Assembly (NCBI RefSeq): GCF_032678705.1
Contig: NZ_JAVTSS010000001.1
Coordinates: forward strand, 2,108,001-2,172,000
DNA: 64,000 nucleotides
Direction: 5' to 3'
From: Pedobacter frigiditerrae
GTDB taxonomy: Bacteria > Bacteroidota > Bacteroidia > Sphingobacteriales > Sphingobacteriaceae
The notes below the pieces were generated by a model. That model ran no database searches and was not told the DNA's origin. It saw only the letters and a program-made list of their open reading frames with translations. Within the stretch, counting starts at the first letter, position 1. Each line of letters begins with the position of its first letter. Positions 42,679 to 51,109 of this stretch are shown piece after piece. The translations under genes were made by a program, and so were the position numbers.

Positions 42679-43909
42679 TGGCTAAATAATATAAGGTAGA
42701 AGATCTTTCTTTTTTAAAGGTTGTTTTTGCTGCTTCTTGTATTTGTTCAGCAGTAATAGCCAAATACTTATCGATTTCGATATTTAACAATTCTGCATCA
42801 CCCAACAATTCGTAATAAGCCAAGTTCATTGCTTTATCCAACAAGCTCATCTCAGAAAACACCATGATCGATTCGGACTTATTCTTAACTTTAATCAACT
42901 CATCATCTGTTACCAAACTTGTAGAAATCTTTTCTAACTCTGCCCAAATCGCTTTTTCGGCAACATCCATTTCCACTCCTGCTATCAATTTACCTTCAAC
43001 AATAAATAATCCTTCATCTAAACTGCTAGACATATAAGCATTAATATCGCTAAATAATTTCTGTTCTTTCAATAAGCTATTGTATAATCGAGATGAATGA
43101 CCTTGCGATAAAATATCCGATAATAAATCATAAATCTGATAAGTTTTATCTAATCTAGCTGGCATTTTAAATGCAATATAAATGGCATTCAAAGGCACGT
43201 TTGCGTTAATAGTAAGTGTCCTTGCTTTAGTTTGCGGCTGTTCCTTAGGTAAATTTCTGTTGTATTTATTTCCTGCTGGGATAGGTTCAAACCATTTTTC
43301 GGCAAGTGCTTTAACATCTTCAGTTTTCACATTGCCACCTACTACCAAAATCGCATTTTGTGGCGTATAATGTTTTTTGAAAAACGCTTTCACATCTTCC
43401 ATCTTTGCAGTCTCAATTTGCACTAAATCCTGACCAATAGTTGCCCATCTATAAGGATGCGTTTCGTAAGCTAAAGGACGTAATTTTAACCAAACATCGC
43501 CATAAGGCTGATTAAGATAACGTTGCTTAAACTCTTCCATTACCACGTTACGCTGTGTGTCTAAACTCTTTTCAGAAAAAGCTAAACTCAACATTCTGTC
43601 GCTTTCTAACCAAAAAGCAGTCTCAATGTTTTCCGCTGGCAATGTGATGTAATAGTTGGTGATGTCGTTACTTGTAAATGCATTGTTCTCGCCACCAACA
43701 CGTTGCAAAGGCTCATCGTAATTTGGCACATTTACAGAGCCACCAAACATTAAGTGCTCAAATAAATGCGCAAAACCTGTCCTTCCTTCCTCCTCATCTC
43801 TTGCACCAACATCATATAAAATATTTAGAACTGCCATTGGTGTTGTTGGATCTTCGTGAACCAAAACTTTTAAACCATTGGCTAGTGTAAAACGATTAAA
43901 GTCTACCAT
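42671..43909 (-). CDS. M16 zinc metallopeptidase, catalytic subunit
   Basis: A 412-residue M16B peptidase. The inverted zinc motif is HLFEH (H48, E51, H52), with the distal glutamate in VVMEEF (E125 or E126, about 74 residues on). NNAFTSNDITNYYITLP and SQGHSSRLYNSLLKEQKLF are typical. It pairs with the inactive subunit that follows. No signal peptide is visible, so the complex is probably cytoplasmic or peripheral; the substrate is unknown. A TTG at 43918 extends it by three residues, but that codon lies inside the -7 box TATCTTTG, so the ATG at 43909 is the start and the mRNA would be almost leaderless. Confidence 0.93.
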   Translation of the reverse strand: MVDFNRFTLANGLKVLVHEDPTTPMAVLNILYDVGARDEEEGRTGFAHLFEHLMFGGSVNVPNYDEPLQRVGGENNAFTSNDITNYYITLPAENIETAFWLESDRMLSLAFSEKSLDTQRNVVMEEFKQRYLNQPYGDVWLKLRPLAYETHPYRWATIGQDLVQIETAKMEDVKAFFKKHYTPQNAILVVGGNVKTEDVKALAEKWFEPIPAGNKYNRNLPKEQPQTKARTLTINANVPLNAIYIAFKMPARLDKTYQIYDLLSDILSQGHSSRLYNSLLKEQKLFSDINAYMSSSLDEGLFIVEGKLIAGVEMDVAEKAIWAELEKISTSLVTDDELIKVKNKSESIMVFSEMSLLDKAMNLAYYELLGDAELLNIEIDKYLAITAEQIQEAAKTTFKKERSSTLYYLANA

Positions 43910-43915
43910 AGCCGA

Positions 43916-43923
43916 CAAAGATA
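43916..43923 (-). promoter_or_regulatory. -7 box of the M16 operon (TATCTTTG)
   Basis: The minus strand reads TATCTTTG, a perfect TAnnTTTG, ending 6 nt before the ATG at 43909. Transcription would begin at or next to the start codon. Confidence 0.65.
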
Positions 43924-44015
43924 ATTGAATTGTTGAATTGCTAAATGGTTAAATTGTTGGAGGAGTGTTAAATTGTTTGATTGTTGAATTGTTACCTTGC
44001 TTGGCAATAATTTAA

Positions 44016-44084
<69 letters not shown>

Positions 44085-44136
44085 GAAAAACGACAAACGA
44101 CAGACGATGGACGAAAAACTTTCCGACTAAAACAAT

Positions 44137-44144
44137 TATCTTTG
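44137..44144 (+). promoter_or_regulatory. -7 box of mqnC (TATCTTTG)
   Basis: A perfect TAnnTTTG lies 3 nt before the ATG at 44148, so the transcript should start at the A of the start codon or nearly so. The same box serves the divergent M16 operon 221 nt away. Confidence 0.65.
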
Positions 44145-44147
44145 TAT

Positions 44148-45272
44148 ATGAATACTGCCGAATTATTACAGAGGGCTTTAAAATTCGACTTTTTAACTAA
44201 AGAAGAAGGCGTTTTTTTATATCACAATGCAGAAACTGCAGAGCTGGCTTACGTTGCAAATGAGTTAAGGAAAATACAGGTACCGAGTGGAAAAGTAACT
44301 TGGCAAATTGACCGTAACGTAAACACTACTAATGTTTGCATTGCCAATTGTAAATTCTGTAATTTCTTTCGCAGGCCGGGTCACGATGAAAGTTACATCA
44401 CGGATATTGAAACCTACAAAGTTAAAATTGAGGAGACTTTTCGCTTAGGCGGAGACCAACTTTTATTACAAGGTGGGCATCACCCAGATTTAGGCTTAAG
44501 TTTTTACGCAAACCTTTTCAAAGAATTAAAAGAATTATATCCAGATTTAAAGTTACACGCTTTAGGTCCGCCAGAAATTGCTCACGTTGCTAAACTAGAA
44601 GGAATTTCACATACTGAAGTTTTAAGGGAACTAAAAGCAAATGGTATGGATTCATTACCAGGTGCTGGAGCAGAAATATTAAATGACAGGGTTAGAAGAT
44701 TAATTTCTAAAGGAAAATGTGGTGGGCAAGAATGGCTTGATGTGATGAGAGCTGCTCACCAGTTAGACATCACTACTTCGGCAACGATGATGTTTGGTCA
44801 CGTAGAAACCATTGAAGAACGTTTTGAGCATTTGGTGTGGATTAGGGAAGTACAAAGTGAGAAACCTGAACACGCCAAAGGGTTTTTAGCATTTATTCCT
44901 TGGCCTTTTCAAGATGATGGCACTTTGCTTAAACGCTTAAGAGGAATTAGCAATAACATTACTGGTGATGAATATGTAAGAATGTTGGCGCTTAGCAGGA
45001 TTATGCTGCCAAACGTTAAAAACATACAAGCAAGTTGGTTAACTGTTGGTAAAGCAGTTGCACAAATGTGTTTGCATGCTGGTGCTAATGACTTTGGCTC
45101 AATCATGATTGAGGAAAACGTAGTTTCTGCAGCAGGTGCACCACATCGCTTTACGGCAAATGGAATTCAGACAGCCATTAAAGAAGCAGGTTTTGAACCA
45201 CAATTACGTGGACAGCAATATAACTACCGCGATTTGCCAAGCCAACTAGAAGAACAAATTATTACTTATTAG
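44148..45272 (+). CDS. mqnC: Cyclic dehypoxanthinyl futalosine synthase
   Basis: A radical-SAM enzyme of the futalosine route to menaquinone that cyclises dehypoxanthine futalosine. The 374-residue protein has the 4Fe-4S motif C64-x3-C68-x2-C71 (NVCIANCKFCNFFRR) preceded by WQIDRNVNTTN, then GGDQLLLQGGHHPDL and, near the end, ANDFGSIMIEENVVSAAGA, which separate MqnC from its relative MqnE. The frame continues upstream through the 7-bp repeat to 44016, but the -7 box directly before 44148 and the homologous N-terminus MNTAELLQRAL place the start there. Other mqn genes are not in the window. A terminator follows at 45306. Confidence 0.95.
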   Translation: MNTAELLQRALKFDFLTKEEGVFLYHNAETAELAYVANELRKIQVPSGKVTWQIDRNVNTTNVCIANCKFCNFFRRPGHDESYITDIETYKVKIEETFRLGGDQLLLQGGHHPDLGLSFYANLFKELKELYPDLKLHALGPPEIAHVAKLEGISHTEVLRELKANGMDSLPGAGAEILNDRVRRLISKGKCGGQEWLDVMRAAHQLDITTSATMMFGHVETIEERFEHLVWIREVQSEKPEHAKGFLAFIPWPFQDDGTLLKRLRGISNNITGDEYVRMLALSRIMLPNVKNIQASWLTVGKAVAQMCLHAGANDFGSIMIEENVVSAAGAPHRFTANGIQTAIKEAGFEPQLRGQQYNYRDLPSQLEEQIITY

Positions 45273-45305
45273 TTAAAAATACATTTTCAGTTTTGAAGTT
45301 ATAAG

Positions 45306-45337
45306 CCCTATTTAGATATTTCTAGATAGGGTTTTTT
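45306..45337 (+). terminator. Intrinsic terminator of mqnC
   Basis: An 11-bp stem with one mismatch, CCCTATTTAGA (45306-45316) with TCTAGATAGGG (45321-45331), has a 4-base loop and a run of six T. Confidence 0.88.
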
Positions 45338-45404
45338 GGTTATGTATTCCCTTAGCTAACCATATAAAGTTGATTAAATTTCCATCGAAAATCTATAGTT
45401 AGGA

Positions 45405-45484
45405 GTCAGCCTGAGCGTATTCGAAGCCTGCCTGCCGGACAGGCAGGGGTTTAATTTATGGTCTTCGACTACGCTCAGACTGAC
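45405..45484. repeat. Nested palindromic intergenic element
   Basis: The outer arms of 22 bp (45405-45426, gtcagcctgagcgtattcga onward, and 45463-45484) match at 20 positions. Inside lies a second perfect palindrome, CCTGCCTG (45427-45434) and CAGGCAGG (45440-45447), around CCGGA. The GTCAG/CTGAC ends and GTCGAAG/CTTCGAC core link it to the other dispersed repeats of the window. The rest of the 381-nt gap 45273-45653 holds the mqnC terminator and AT-rich DNA with a possible -7 box, TAAATTTA, before the next gene. Confidence 0.9.
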
Positions 45485-45653
45485 ATGATATTTTTGATCT
45501 ATTTTAAAACCGTTTCTTAAAATAATCTCCCTAATTGTATCTTTTAAATTACCATAATGTTAAAAATTGTAAAATAGAAAACAATAACGTTCTTTTTAGT
45601 TATAATTGGTCAACACAAAATAAACCATCCTAACTGAATAAATTTAACGCTCT

Positions 45654-46904
45654 ATGAAACCGCTTAAGCTGTTCCTCTATGTCTTACTTTACGCCCAATC
45701 TTTAACCTTATTAACCTTCGCTCAAACTGGAAAAGTAGACAGTTCTAATATTGTTACTTTAAGGATAGACCCTCAAAGTGCCAGAGGTGCTGCCATTTCT
45801 CAAATTTTTGATGAAGTAAAATTTATCCCCCTAGAAACTACCAAAGAAAGTTTATTTGGAAACATAGCACAACTTAAGATAGCTGGGAATAAGTTTATTG
45901 TTTATGATTACGACACTAGGTCTATCCTCATCTTTAGTGATGAAGGAAAGTATATCAGTAAAATCGATGCTGCCAAACTTCAAACTGATAAAGAAGATAA
46001 AGAAAAAGCACAGTCTTACGGTTTCAGAACTGTAAAAGAAGATGATAAAGATTTTATTGTAATTTTTACCAGCAACAATGTCCAATATTTTACTTTCGAA
46101 GGCAAATTTGTTAAAAAAGTAAAAAACTATAGTTACTCTGACGAGATTACAATGGCTAATGGTAATGTAGTTGCAAAGTTAGGGATGTATATTAAAAAGG
46201 GTAAAGACAGTACTTTTTATAAATTAAACCTCCTTAATAAAGTTAAAAAAGACACTGTTGGTTATTTTAAATTTGATACTAAGTTATACGAAACAGATGA
46301 TTGGTATGGTGATGGGGGAATTAGTCAATACGCTCCCGATGCAGCATTTTGGAGTACTTTTTATGATTATAATCTTTATAGAATATCACCAGATAAAGTT
46401 TCATTGGCATACAAATTCATTCTTCCTGCCATTAATACTTTACCTAAAGATTTTATCACTAACCCTATTTATGTTAAAAAGAGATTCGATTATTTCGAAA
46501 AAAACAAAAAAGTTATTCATGGTTTGGGAAAAAGCTATCTATTAGGAGATAACCTTTACTTAAGATTTTCTAATGTTTTTTGGGATAAAGACCAGAAGAA
46601 AAACTTAATCTATAATATCAAGACTAGCGAATTACTTTCATTTCAAGATTTAGAACCTGATAGTCTTTCTTCTTTTTTACCTATTACAGATTCTGGTTTT
46701 GGTTATGATTTTGAAAACCGTGGCTTTTTGGCTTTTGAGGATGGAAAGTTTTACACCAGCTATTCGTCTCTAGCCATGTTCGCTTTTAAAGAGCGAAGTG
46801 CAGGTAAAACAACAAAGTATCCTCCACTTTTAGAAAATTACTTTAAAACTGGCGACAGAAAAAGTAATCCTGTATTAGTAATCTTCAAACCTAAAACCAA
46901 GTAA
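45654..46904 (+). CDS. Exported six-bladed beta-propeller protein
   Basis: A 416-residue protein with a signal peptide (LFLYVLLYAQSLTLLTFAQ). The start of the mature protein (FDEVKFIPLETTKESLFGNI, then KFIVYDYDTRSILIFSDEGK) is the hallmark of the Bacteroidetes 6-bladed beta-propeller group (DUF4934-like), with NHL-like blades after it. The function of the group is not established; members are often next to outer-membrane receptors. Here a large barrel protein starts 2 nt downstream of its stop, so they form an operon. I infer a role as a surface or periplasmic partner of that receptor. Confidence 0.85.
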   Translation: MKPLKLFLYVLLYAQSLTLLTFAQTGKVDSSNIVTLRIDPQSARGAAISQIFDEVKFIPLETTKESLFGNIAQLKIAGNKFIVYDYDTRSILIFSDEGKYISKIDAAKLQTDKEDKEKAQSYGFRTVKEDDKDFIVIFTSNNVQYFTFEGKFVKKVKNYSYSDEITMANGNVVAKLGMYIKKGKDSTFYKLNLLNKVKKDTVGYFKFDTKLYETDDWYGDGGISQYAPDAAFWSTFYDYNLYRISPDKVSLAYKFILPAINTLPKDFITNPIYVKKRFDYFEKNKKVIHGLGKSYLLGDNLYLRFSNVFWDKDQKKNLIYNIKTSELLSFQDLEPDSLSSFLPITDSGFGYDFENRGFLAFEDGKFYTSYSSLAMFAFKERSAGKTTKYPPLLENYFKTGDRKSNPVLVIFKPKTK

Positions 46905-46906
46905 CC

Positions 46907-49729
46907 ATGCGCTTCTCTCTCTTAATAATCTTAGGCATATTTTGCCTATGCACCTCTACATACGCTCAAACACCTGCTACCACACCTACAACAGGAACTA
47001 TCAAAGGAATAGTTCGCGATACGGCACATAATTATGTTTTAAAGTCTGCCACAGTATCTATTTATCGTGCTGATAGTTCTGTCTTAAACTATCAATTGAG
47101 CAATAACTATGGTGAATTTAAATTTACAAATGTGCCAATTGGGCAAATCTTACGAATAGATGTAAGTAATGTAGGTTATGAAACTTTTCGTCAAAAAATA
47201 ACAATCCCGAAAGGCGAAACCTTACTTGATTTAAAAACTTTGATCATAAATCCTAGAAATGAAACTTTGAAAGAGGTAGTGATCAGCATCCCTCCCATTA
47301 CCTACAACAACGATACCTTAGAAATAAATGCAGCCGCTTTTAAATTAGACTCCAATGCCACTGTTGAAGATTTGCTTAAAAAAGTACCGAATATTACTGT
47401 TTGGGGCGATGGAATTATTACCGTTAATGGTAAGGAAGTTAAAAGTTTATTGGTAAATGGCAAACAGTTTTTTGATGGAGATAATAAAGTAACCTTACAA
47501 AACATACCAAAAAATGCATTGGAGAAAATCCAGATATTTAATAATGCAGATCGAAATAATCCATTAGACAGTAACCTGGTTGCTAACCTAAAACTAAAAA
47601 AGGGAAAAGACAGGTCGTACTTTGGAAAGATAGGCCTTGGGTATGGAACTGATAATCATTATCAGCTTGATGGAAACATTAACTTTACCACGCCTAAACT
47701 ACAACTTGCAATTATTGGAGCCACAAATGATGTAAACAAAACACCAAACGACATTAATACATTAGTTCGAAACAGTACTTTTAAAGGAACAGGTACAAGT
47801 GTAGAATATCAACCAGATTTTAGGCAAGCAGGTATTAATAAGGGAACTGTAGCTGGTGCCAAAATGAGTTATAATTTTACACCCGATAGCAAGGAATGGA
47901 ATAATAAGAGTTCGTTAAGTGCAGATTACTATTTTAAGAATATAGAATCAATTAATAATTCCCAAAATCAGAATATCACTACACTTTCAAGTAATAATAA
48001 GATATACTCTTTTTCAGAAAATACGTCTGTTAACAATAGTGAAAGTCATCGTCAAAATTCACAGTTCAATTACTTTAAGAAAAATCATCAAATTGATATT
48101 AGCGAAACTTTTAGTACAGATAACAGCAACAGTGTACAAACCAATATTAGAAACGCTTCTGATAACAACAACCAAACAACCAGTACAAATAACGGAAGCA
48201 GCACAAATAATACCGAAAATCAGAATTTCAATTTAAGAGCAAATTACAGTTACAACAACTATAATAACTGGAAGCAAAGGTTTAAAGGCTTTACCTTAGG
48301 CTATAACCTTTCAATGAATAATAGAAATAACGATAGAAATGAAATTACCGAATTTAGAGATTTGTTAACCCCTGCGTTAAAAAGAGATTTTAATAGAAAC
48401 TATCAAACGAACACTAAAAGTTTTAATCAGAATATCAATTTAGCAATCCGTGATTTAAAGTCGTTATTTTTTGGCAATAAAAACTTATCAAACTTTAATG
48501 GCGAGTTTACAGCGAAGCTTGATATAGATAACAATAAAAACAAAAATCAGGTTTCAGATTTAAATGGAAGCACCTATTTAACAAACGATTACCTCTCTAA
48601 TAATCTACAAACCAATCAGGCGATATTTACACCTGGACTTTCCATATCTAAAAGCTTCTACAAGAATTTGAGCAATCGCTATAATAAAAATTTAAGCTTT
48701 AGATTAGCGGCCGCTCAACAATTGAGCTATCAAGACAATAAATCGATAAAGAGCTTTCAAAACATCAATAGAAATTACAACAATTTCGTTCCTACGGCTA
48801 GTATTTCCTATTCTAATTACCAATATGGCACACATCAAACAAGTATATCATTAAACTATAATACACAAGTTATTATCCCTACCGTTAATCAATTAGCACC
48901 ATTAACAGACAGTACCAATTTATATAATTTACAAAGAGGAAACATTAATCTTACTGAAGCAAAAACCAAGTCGCTAAACTTAAGTATTTACAGATATGAT
49001 ATGCGAAATAAGAATACGCTAAACTTTAGTGCAAACGCTTCAATTGGTTTAACTGAAGATGCAATTATTGATAGCTCATTTATTGATGCCAGAAATAGGA
49101 GAAACAACTATTTGGCAAATGCCGATGGAACTAAATACGCTCGTTTATACGGAGATGTACGTAAATCTTTAAAGTTTAAATCCTCAGAGCTGAAATTTGG
49201 GTATACCACTAGTTTTAATGTTAACCGAACACCCAACTATTTAAATGGAGTTTTTAACTTCTCTAACAATACTTCAACTGAAAACAAAATCTCAACTAAC
49301 TATACTTTCAAAGATAAATTTGCATTAGAAGGTAGCCAGAGCATCGGAACAAGCTCATCAAAGCAAAAATCATTAAATACTGCTTATAAAAACACAACCC
49401 TTACCTCTGCATTAAGTGCTAATTATAATTTCACCAAGAAGCTTTCTTTGAATAGTAACGTAAGTTTTAATAATAACAATCCTTCTGTTGGTGAAACTGT
49501 AAACTTTACCATTTGGAATGCAGAAGCAAATTATCGTTTCACTAAAGGCAATAATATTGAGCTTAAATTATCTGCATTAGATTTATTGAAACAAAACAGG
49601 GCTATATTTAACTTTGCAGGAACCAATACATTTACAACTTCTACCAGAAATGTTTTGCAACAATACTTTATGGTAACACTATCTTACTATCCTCGCAAGT
49701 TTGGAAACAATACAGCAGTTAAAAAGTAG
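46907..49729 (+). CDS. Outer-membrane beta-barrel protein, TonB-receptor-like with carboxypeptidase-regulatory domain
   Basis: A 940-residue protein with a signal peptide (LLIILGIFCLCTSTYAQ), a carboxypeptidase-regulatory-like domain (residues about 28-110: GTIKGIVRDTAHNYVLKSAT, FKFTNVPIGQ), a plug-like region (VEDLLKKVPNITVWGDGIIT, VNGKEVKSLLVNGKQFFDGD) and a long barrel with strand repeats, ending near QQYFMVTLSYYPRKF. It belongs to the OMP beta-barrel family 3 group related to TonB-dependent receptors; no TonB box is obvious. Residues about 335-460 are unusually rich in Asn, Ser and Thr. There is no SusD next to it, so it is not a glycan importer of the usual kind. Ligand unknown. Confidence 0.88.
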   Translation: MRFSLLIILGIFCLCTSTYAQTPATTPTTGTIKGIVRDTAHNYVLKSATVSIYRADSSVLNYQLSNNYGEFKFTNVPIGQILRIDVSNVGYETFRQKITIPKGETLLDLKTLIINPRNETLKEVVISIPPITYNNDTLEINAAAFKLDSNATVEDLLKKVPNITVWGDGIITVNGKEVKSLLVNGKQFFDGDNKVTLQNIPKNALEKIQIFNNADRNNPLDSNLVANLKLKKGKDRSYFGKIGLGYGTDNHYQLDGNINFTTPKLQLAIIGATNDVNKTPNDINTLVRNSTFKGTGTSVEYQPDFRQAGINKGTVAGAKMSYNFTPDSKEWNNKSSLSADYYFKNIESINNSQNQNITTLSSNNKIYSFSENTSVNNSESHRQNSQFNYFKKNHQIDISETFSTDNSNSVQTNIRNASDNNNQTTSTNNGSSTNNTENQNFNLRANYSYNNYNNWKQRFKGFTLGYNLSMNNRNNDRNEITEFRDLLTPALKRDFNRNYQTNTKSFNQNINLAIRDLKSLFFGNKNLSNFNGEFTAKLDIDNNKNKNQVSDLNGSTYLTNDYLSNNLQTNQAIFTPGLSISKSFYKNLSNRYNKNLSFRLAAAQQLSYQDNKSIKSFQNINRNYNNFVPTASISYSNYQYGTHQTSISLNYNTQVIIPTVNQLAPLTDSTNLYNLQRGNINLTEAKTKSLNLSIYRYDMRNKNTLNFSANASIGLTEDAIIDSSFIDARNRRNNYLANADGTKYARLYGDVRKSLKFKSSELKFGYTTSFNVNRTPNYLNGVFNFSNNTSTENKISTNYTFKDKFALEGSQSIGTSSSKQKSLNTAYKNTTLTSALSANYNFTKKLSLNSNVSFNNNNPSVGETVNFTIWNAEANYRFTKGNNIELKLSALDLLKQNRAIFNFAGTNTFTTSTRNVLQQYFMVTLSYYPRKFGNNTAVKK

Positions 49730-49759
49730 TATTTAAAGCAAAAATCAATTTTATTTTTA

Positions 49760-49767
49760 TAAATTCG
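49760..49767 (+). promoter_or_regulatory. Possible -7 box before the tandem secreted genes (TAAATTCG)
   Basis: TAAATTCG matches TAnnTTTG at seven of eight positions and lies 46 nt before the ATG at 49814. It suggests that the two small paralogs can be transcribed apart from the barrel gene. Confidence 0.35.
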
Positions 49768-49813
49768 AGGTAAATAAACGAGCTCAAATTTCACCTTAAA
49801 TCAACCCTTTATC

Positions 49814-50320
49814 ATGTTAAAAAAATCCATTCTAATTTTATTCCTTTCAGTTGTTAGTATATATGTTAACGCTCAAGAAGGTTGGTTTAAACAAAAGATT
49901 AACGATAAAGTAACTGTTAACTTCCCTGTTGAATCTAAGAAAATAAATGAAAACAGCTACGGAATTAGAGACAAGGATGATGTAGTTTTCTTGGTCAGTT
50001 CTGTGGATTTATTAAAAATCACTAATTTATCGTTAGAAGAATTTAATAAAAATATAGTCTTACAAAGCTGGGCAGATGAATTTATGGCAGGATTAACACC
50101 AACCATGCCCAAATTTGCTTTTAAAACTGCAGAAATCATAAAGTTAAAAGGACAAACTGCTTACCATGTTACGGGAAGAGATGACGCAGCTAAAACTACA
50201 GTTTACATGAACATTGTTTTTGTAGATGGAACTGCCCATAGCGTTACCAGTCTTGTTCCTGATGGTAAAAGCACTAAAAACACAGATCTATTCTTAACGA
50301 ATATTTTTATAAGTAAATAA
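49814..50320 (+). CDS. Small secreted protein of unknown function (paralog 1)
   Basis: A 168-residue exported protein (signal ILILFLSVVSIYVNAQ). I do not recognise a named family. It shares length and layout with the next gene: the start of the mature protein WFKQKINDKVTVNFPVESKK against WVSQKFDDKLTIAFPAEAKK, and the end TTVYMNIVFVDGTAHSVTSL against STVYINIFLLNDISYSLTCF. The pattern suggests a compact alpha/beta fold with a central beta-sheet. It lies 84 nt after the barrel gene and may belong to the same envelope system. Confidence 0.85.
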   Translation: MLKKSILILFLSVVSIYVNAQEGWFKQKINDKVTVNFPVESKKINENSYGIRDKDDVVFLVSSVDLLKITNLSLEEFNKNIVLQSWADEFMAGLTPTMPKFAFKTAEIIKLKGQTAYHVTGRDDAAKTTVYMNIVFVDGTAHSVTSLVPDGKSTKNTDLFLTNIFISK

Positions 50321-50325
50321 AAAAG

Positions 50326-50832
50326 ATGCCTAAAAAACGCTACCTAGTTGCCATTCTTATTAGCTTGAATCTATATGCAACGGCTCAGAAAAACTGGGTT
50401 AGTCAGAAGTTTGATGATAAATTAACTATCGCATTTCCTGCCGAAGCAAAAAAGGTATCAGAAAGCACTTACATAGCAAGAGATAGTACAGGAACTGTAT
50501 TTGGTGTAGTTGTGGTTCCTATTGACAAAAATTCTTTTTTAGAAGCCACAAGTACAGATTCTTTACTTACAAGAATTAAATTTCTTGATGTTGTTGTAGG
50601 TGGGATAAAAGCTAAAATGCCAAAATATGCCATAGGCGATATTAAGGTTAACCAAGTAAATAATATGAAAACCTATTCGCTTGAAGGTATTAATGAAGAA
50701 AATAAATCTACAGTTTACATCAATATATTTTTATTGAATGATATATCTTATTCTCTAACTTGTTTCGTTACAGCAGGCATCAGCACTGCAAACAAGGATT
50801 TTTTCTTTAAAGGTTTTTCTATTAGCAAATAA
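50326..50832 (+). CDS. Small secreted protein of unknown function (paralog 2)
   Basis: A 168-residue exported protein (signal YLVAILISLNLYATAQ), a tandem paralog of the previous gene, starting 5 nt after its stop. Both share FPxExKKxxExxYxxRD near the N-terminus, a central MPKxA motif and a KSTVY/KTTVY strand near residue 130, ending in FxSK or FISK. They diverged a good deal, so the duplication is not recent. No catalytic motif, cysteine pair or anchor is visible. Confidence 0.85.
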   Translation: MPKKRYLVAILISLNLYATAQKNWVSQKFDDKLTIAFPAEAKKVSESTYIARDSTGTVFGVVVVPIDKNSFLEATSTDSLLTRIKFLDVVVGGIKAKMPKYAIGDIKVNQVNNMKTYSLEGINEENKSTVYINIFLLNDISYSLTCFVTAGISTANKDFFFKGFSISK

Positions 50833-51062
50833 TAACTTTTCAATTTGTTATGCAGGAACTCTTTTGAAGCAGATAAGCTTTTATTTCACGCATTAAAACA
50901 TTGTTTCTTCTGCTGTCTTTGCCATCTAAACTTGATTGCAGTGAAAATCCTTTTTGGCTTTTAAGCCGAAAAGATTGTAACGTAAAGCAAGACTGCCAAT
51001 AAAAAGAGGGATTGACTTTGCTTTTCAAAAAGAACAAAGACAATTTTAAGTTACATAAAAAA
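50833..51062. other. Intergenic block, possibly a decayed dispersed element
   Basis: A minus-strand frame of 87 codons covers 50840-51103, but it runs through the terminator of the ferritin-like genes and its composition is unlike a folded protein. A hairpin CTTTTTGGCTT/AAGCCGAAAAG lies at 50950-50973. I see no gene here. Confidence 0.4.
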
Positions 51063-51090
51063 AGGGAAGAAAACTTTCGTCCTCTTCCCT
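51063..51090 (-). terminator. Intrinsic terminator of the ferritin-like gene pair
   Basis: An 8-bp stem AGGGAAGA/TCTTCCCT (51063-51070 with 51083-51090) is followed on the minus strand by a run of seven T. It lies 20 nt after the stop of the gene at 51110. Confidence 0.8.
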
Positions 51091-51109
51091 CAATATAAAC
51101 CAATTAAAA

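Noticed and set aside
50840..51103. Minus-strand reading frame of 87 codons
   Set aside because: It starts upstream of and runs through the terminator of the ferritin-like operon, has no promoter box, and its composition is that of a chance frame in AT-rich DNA.
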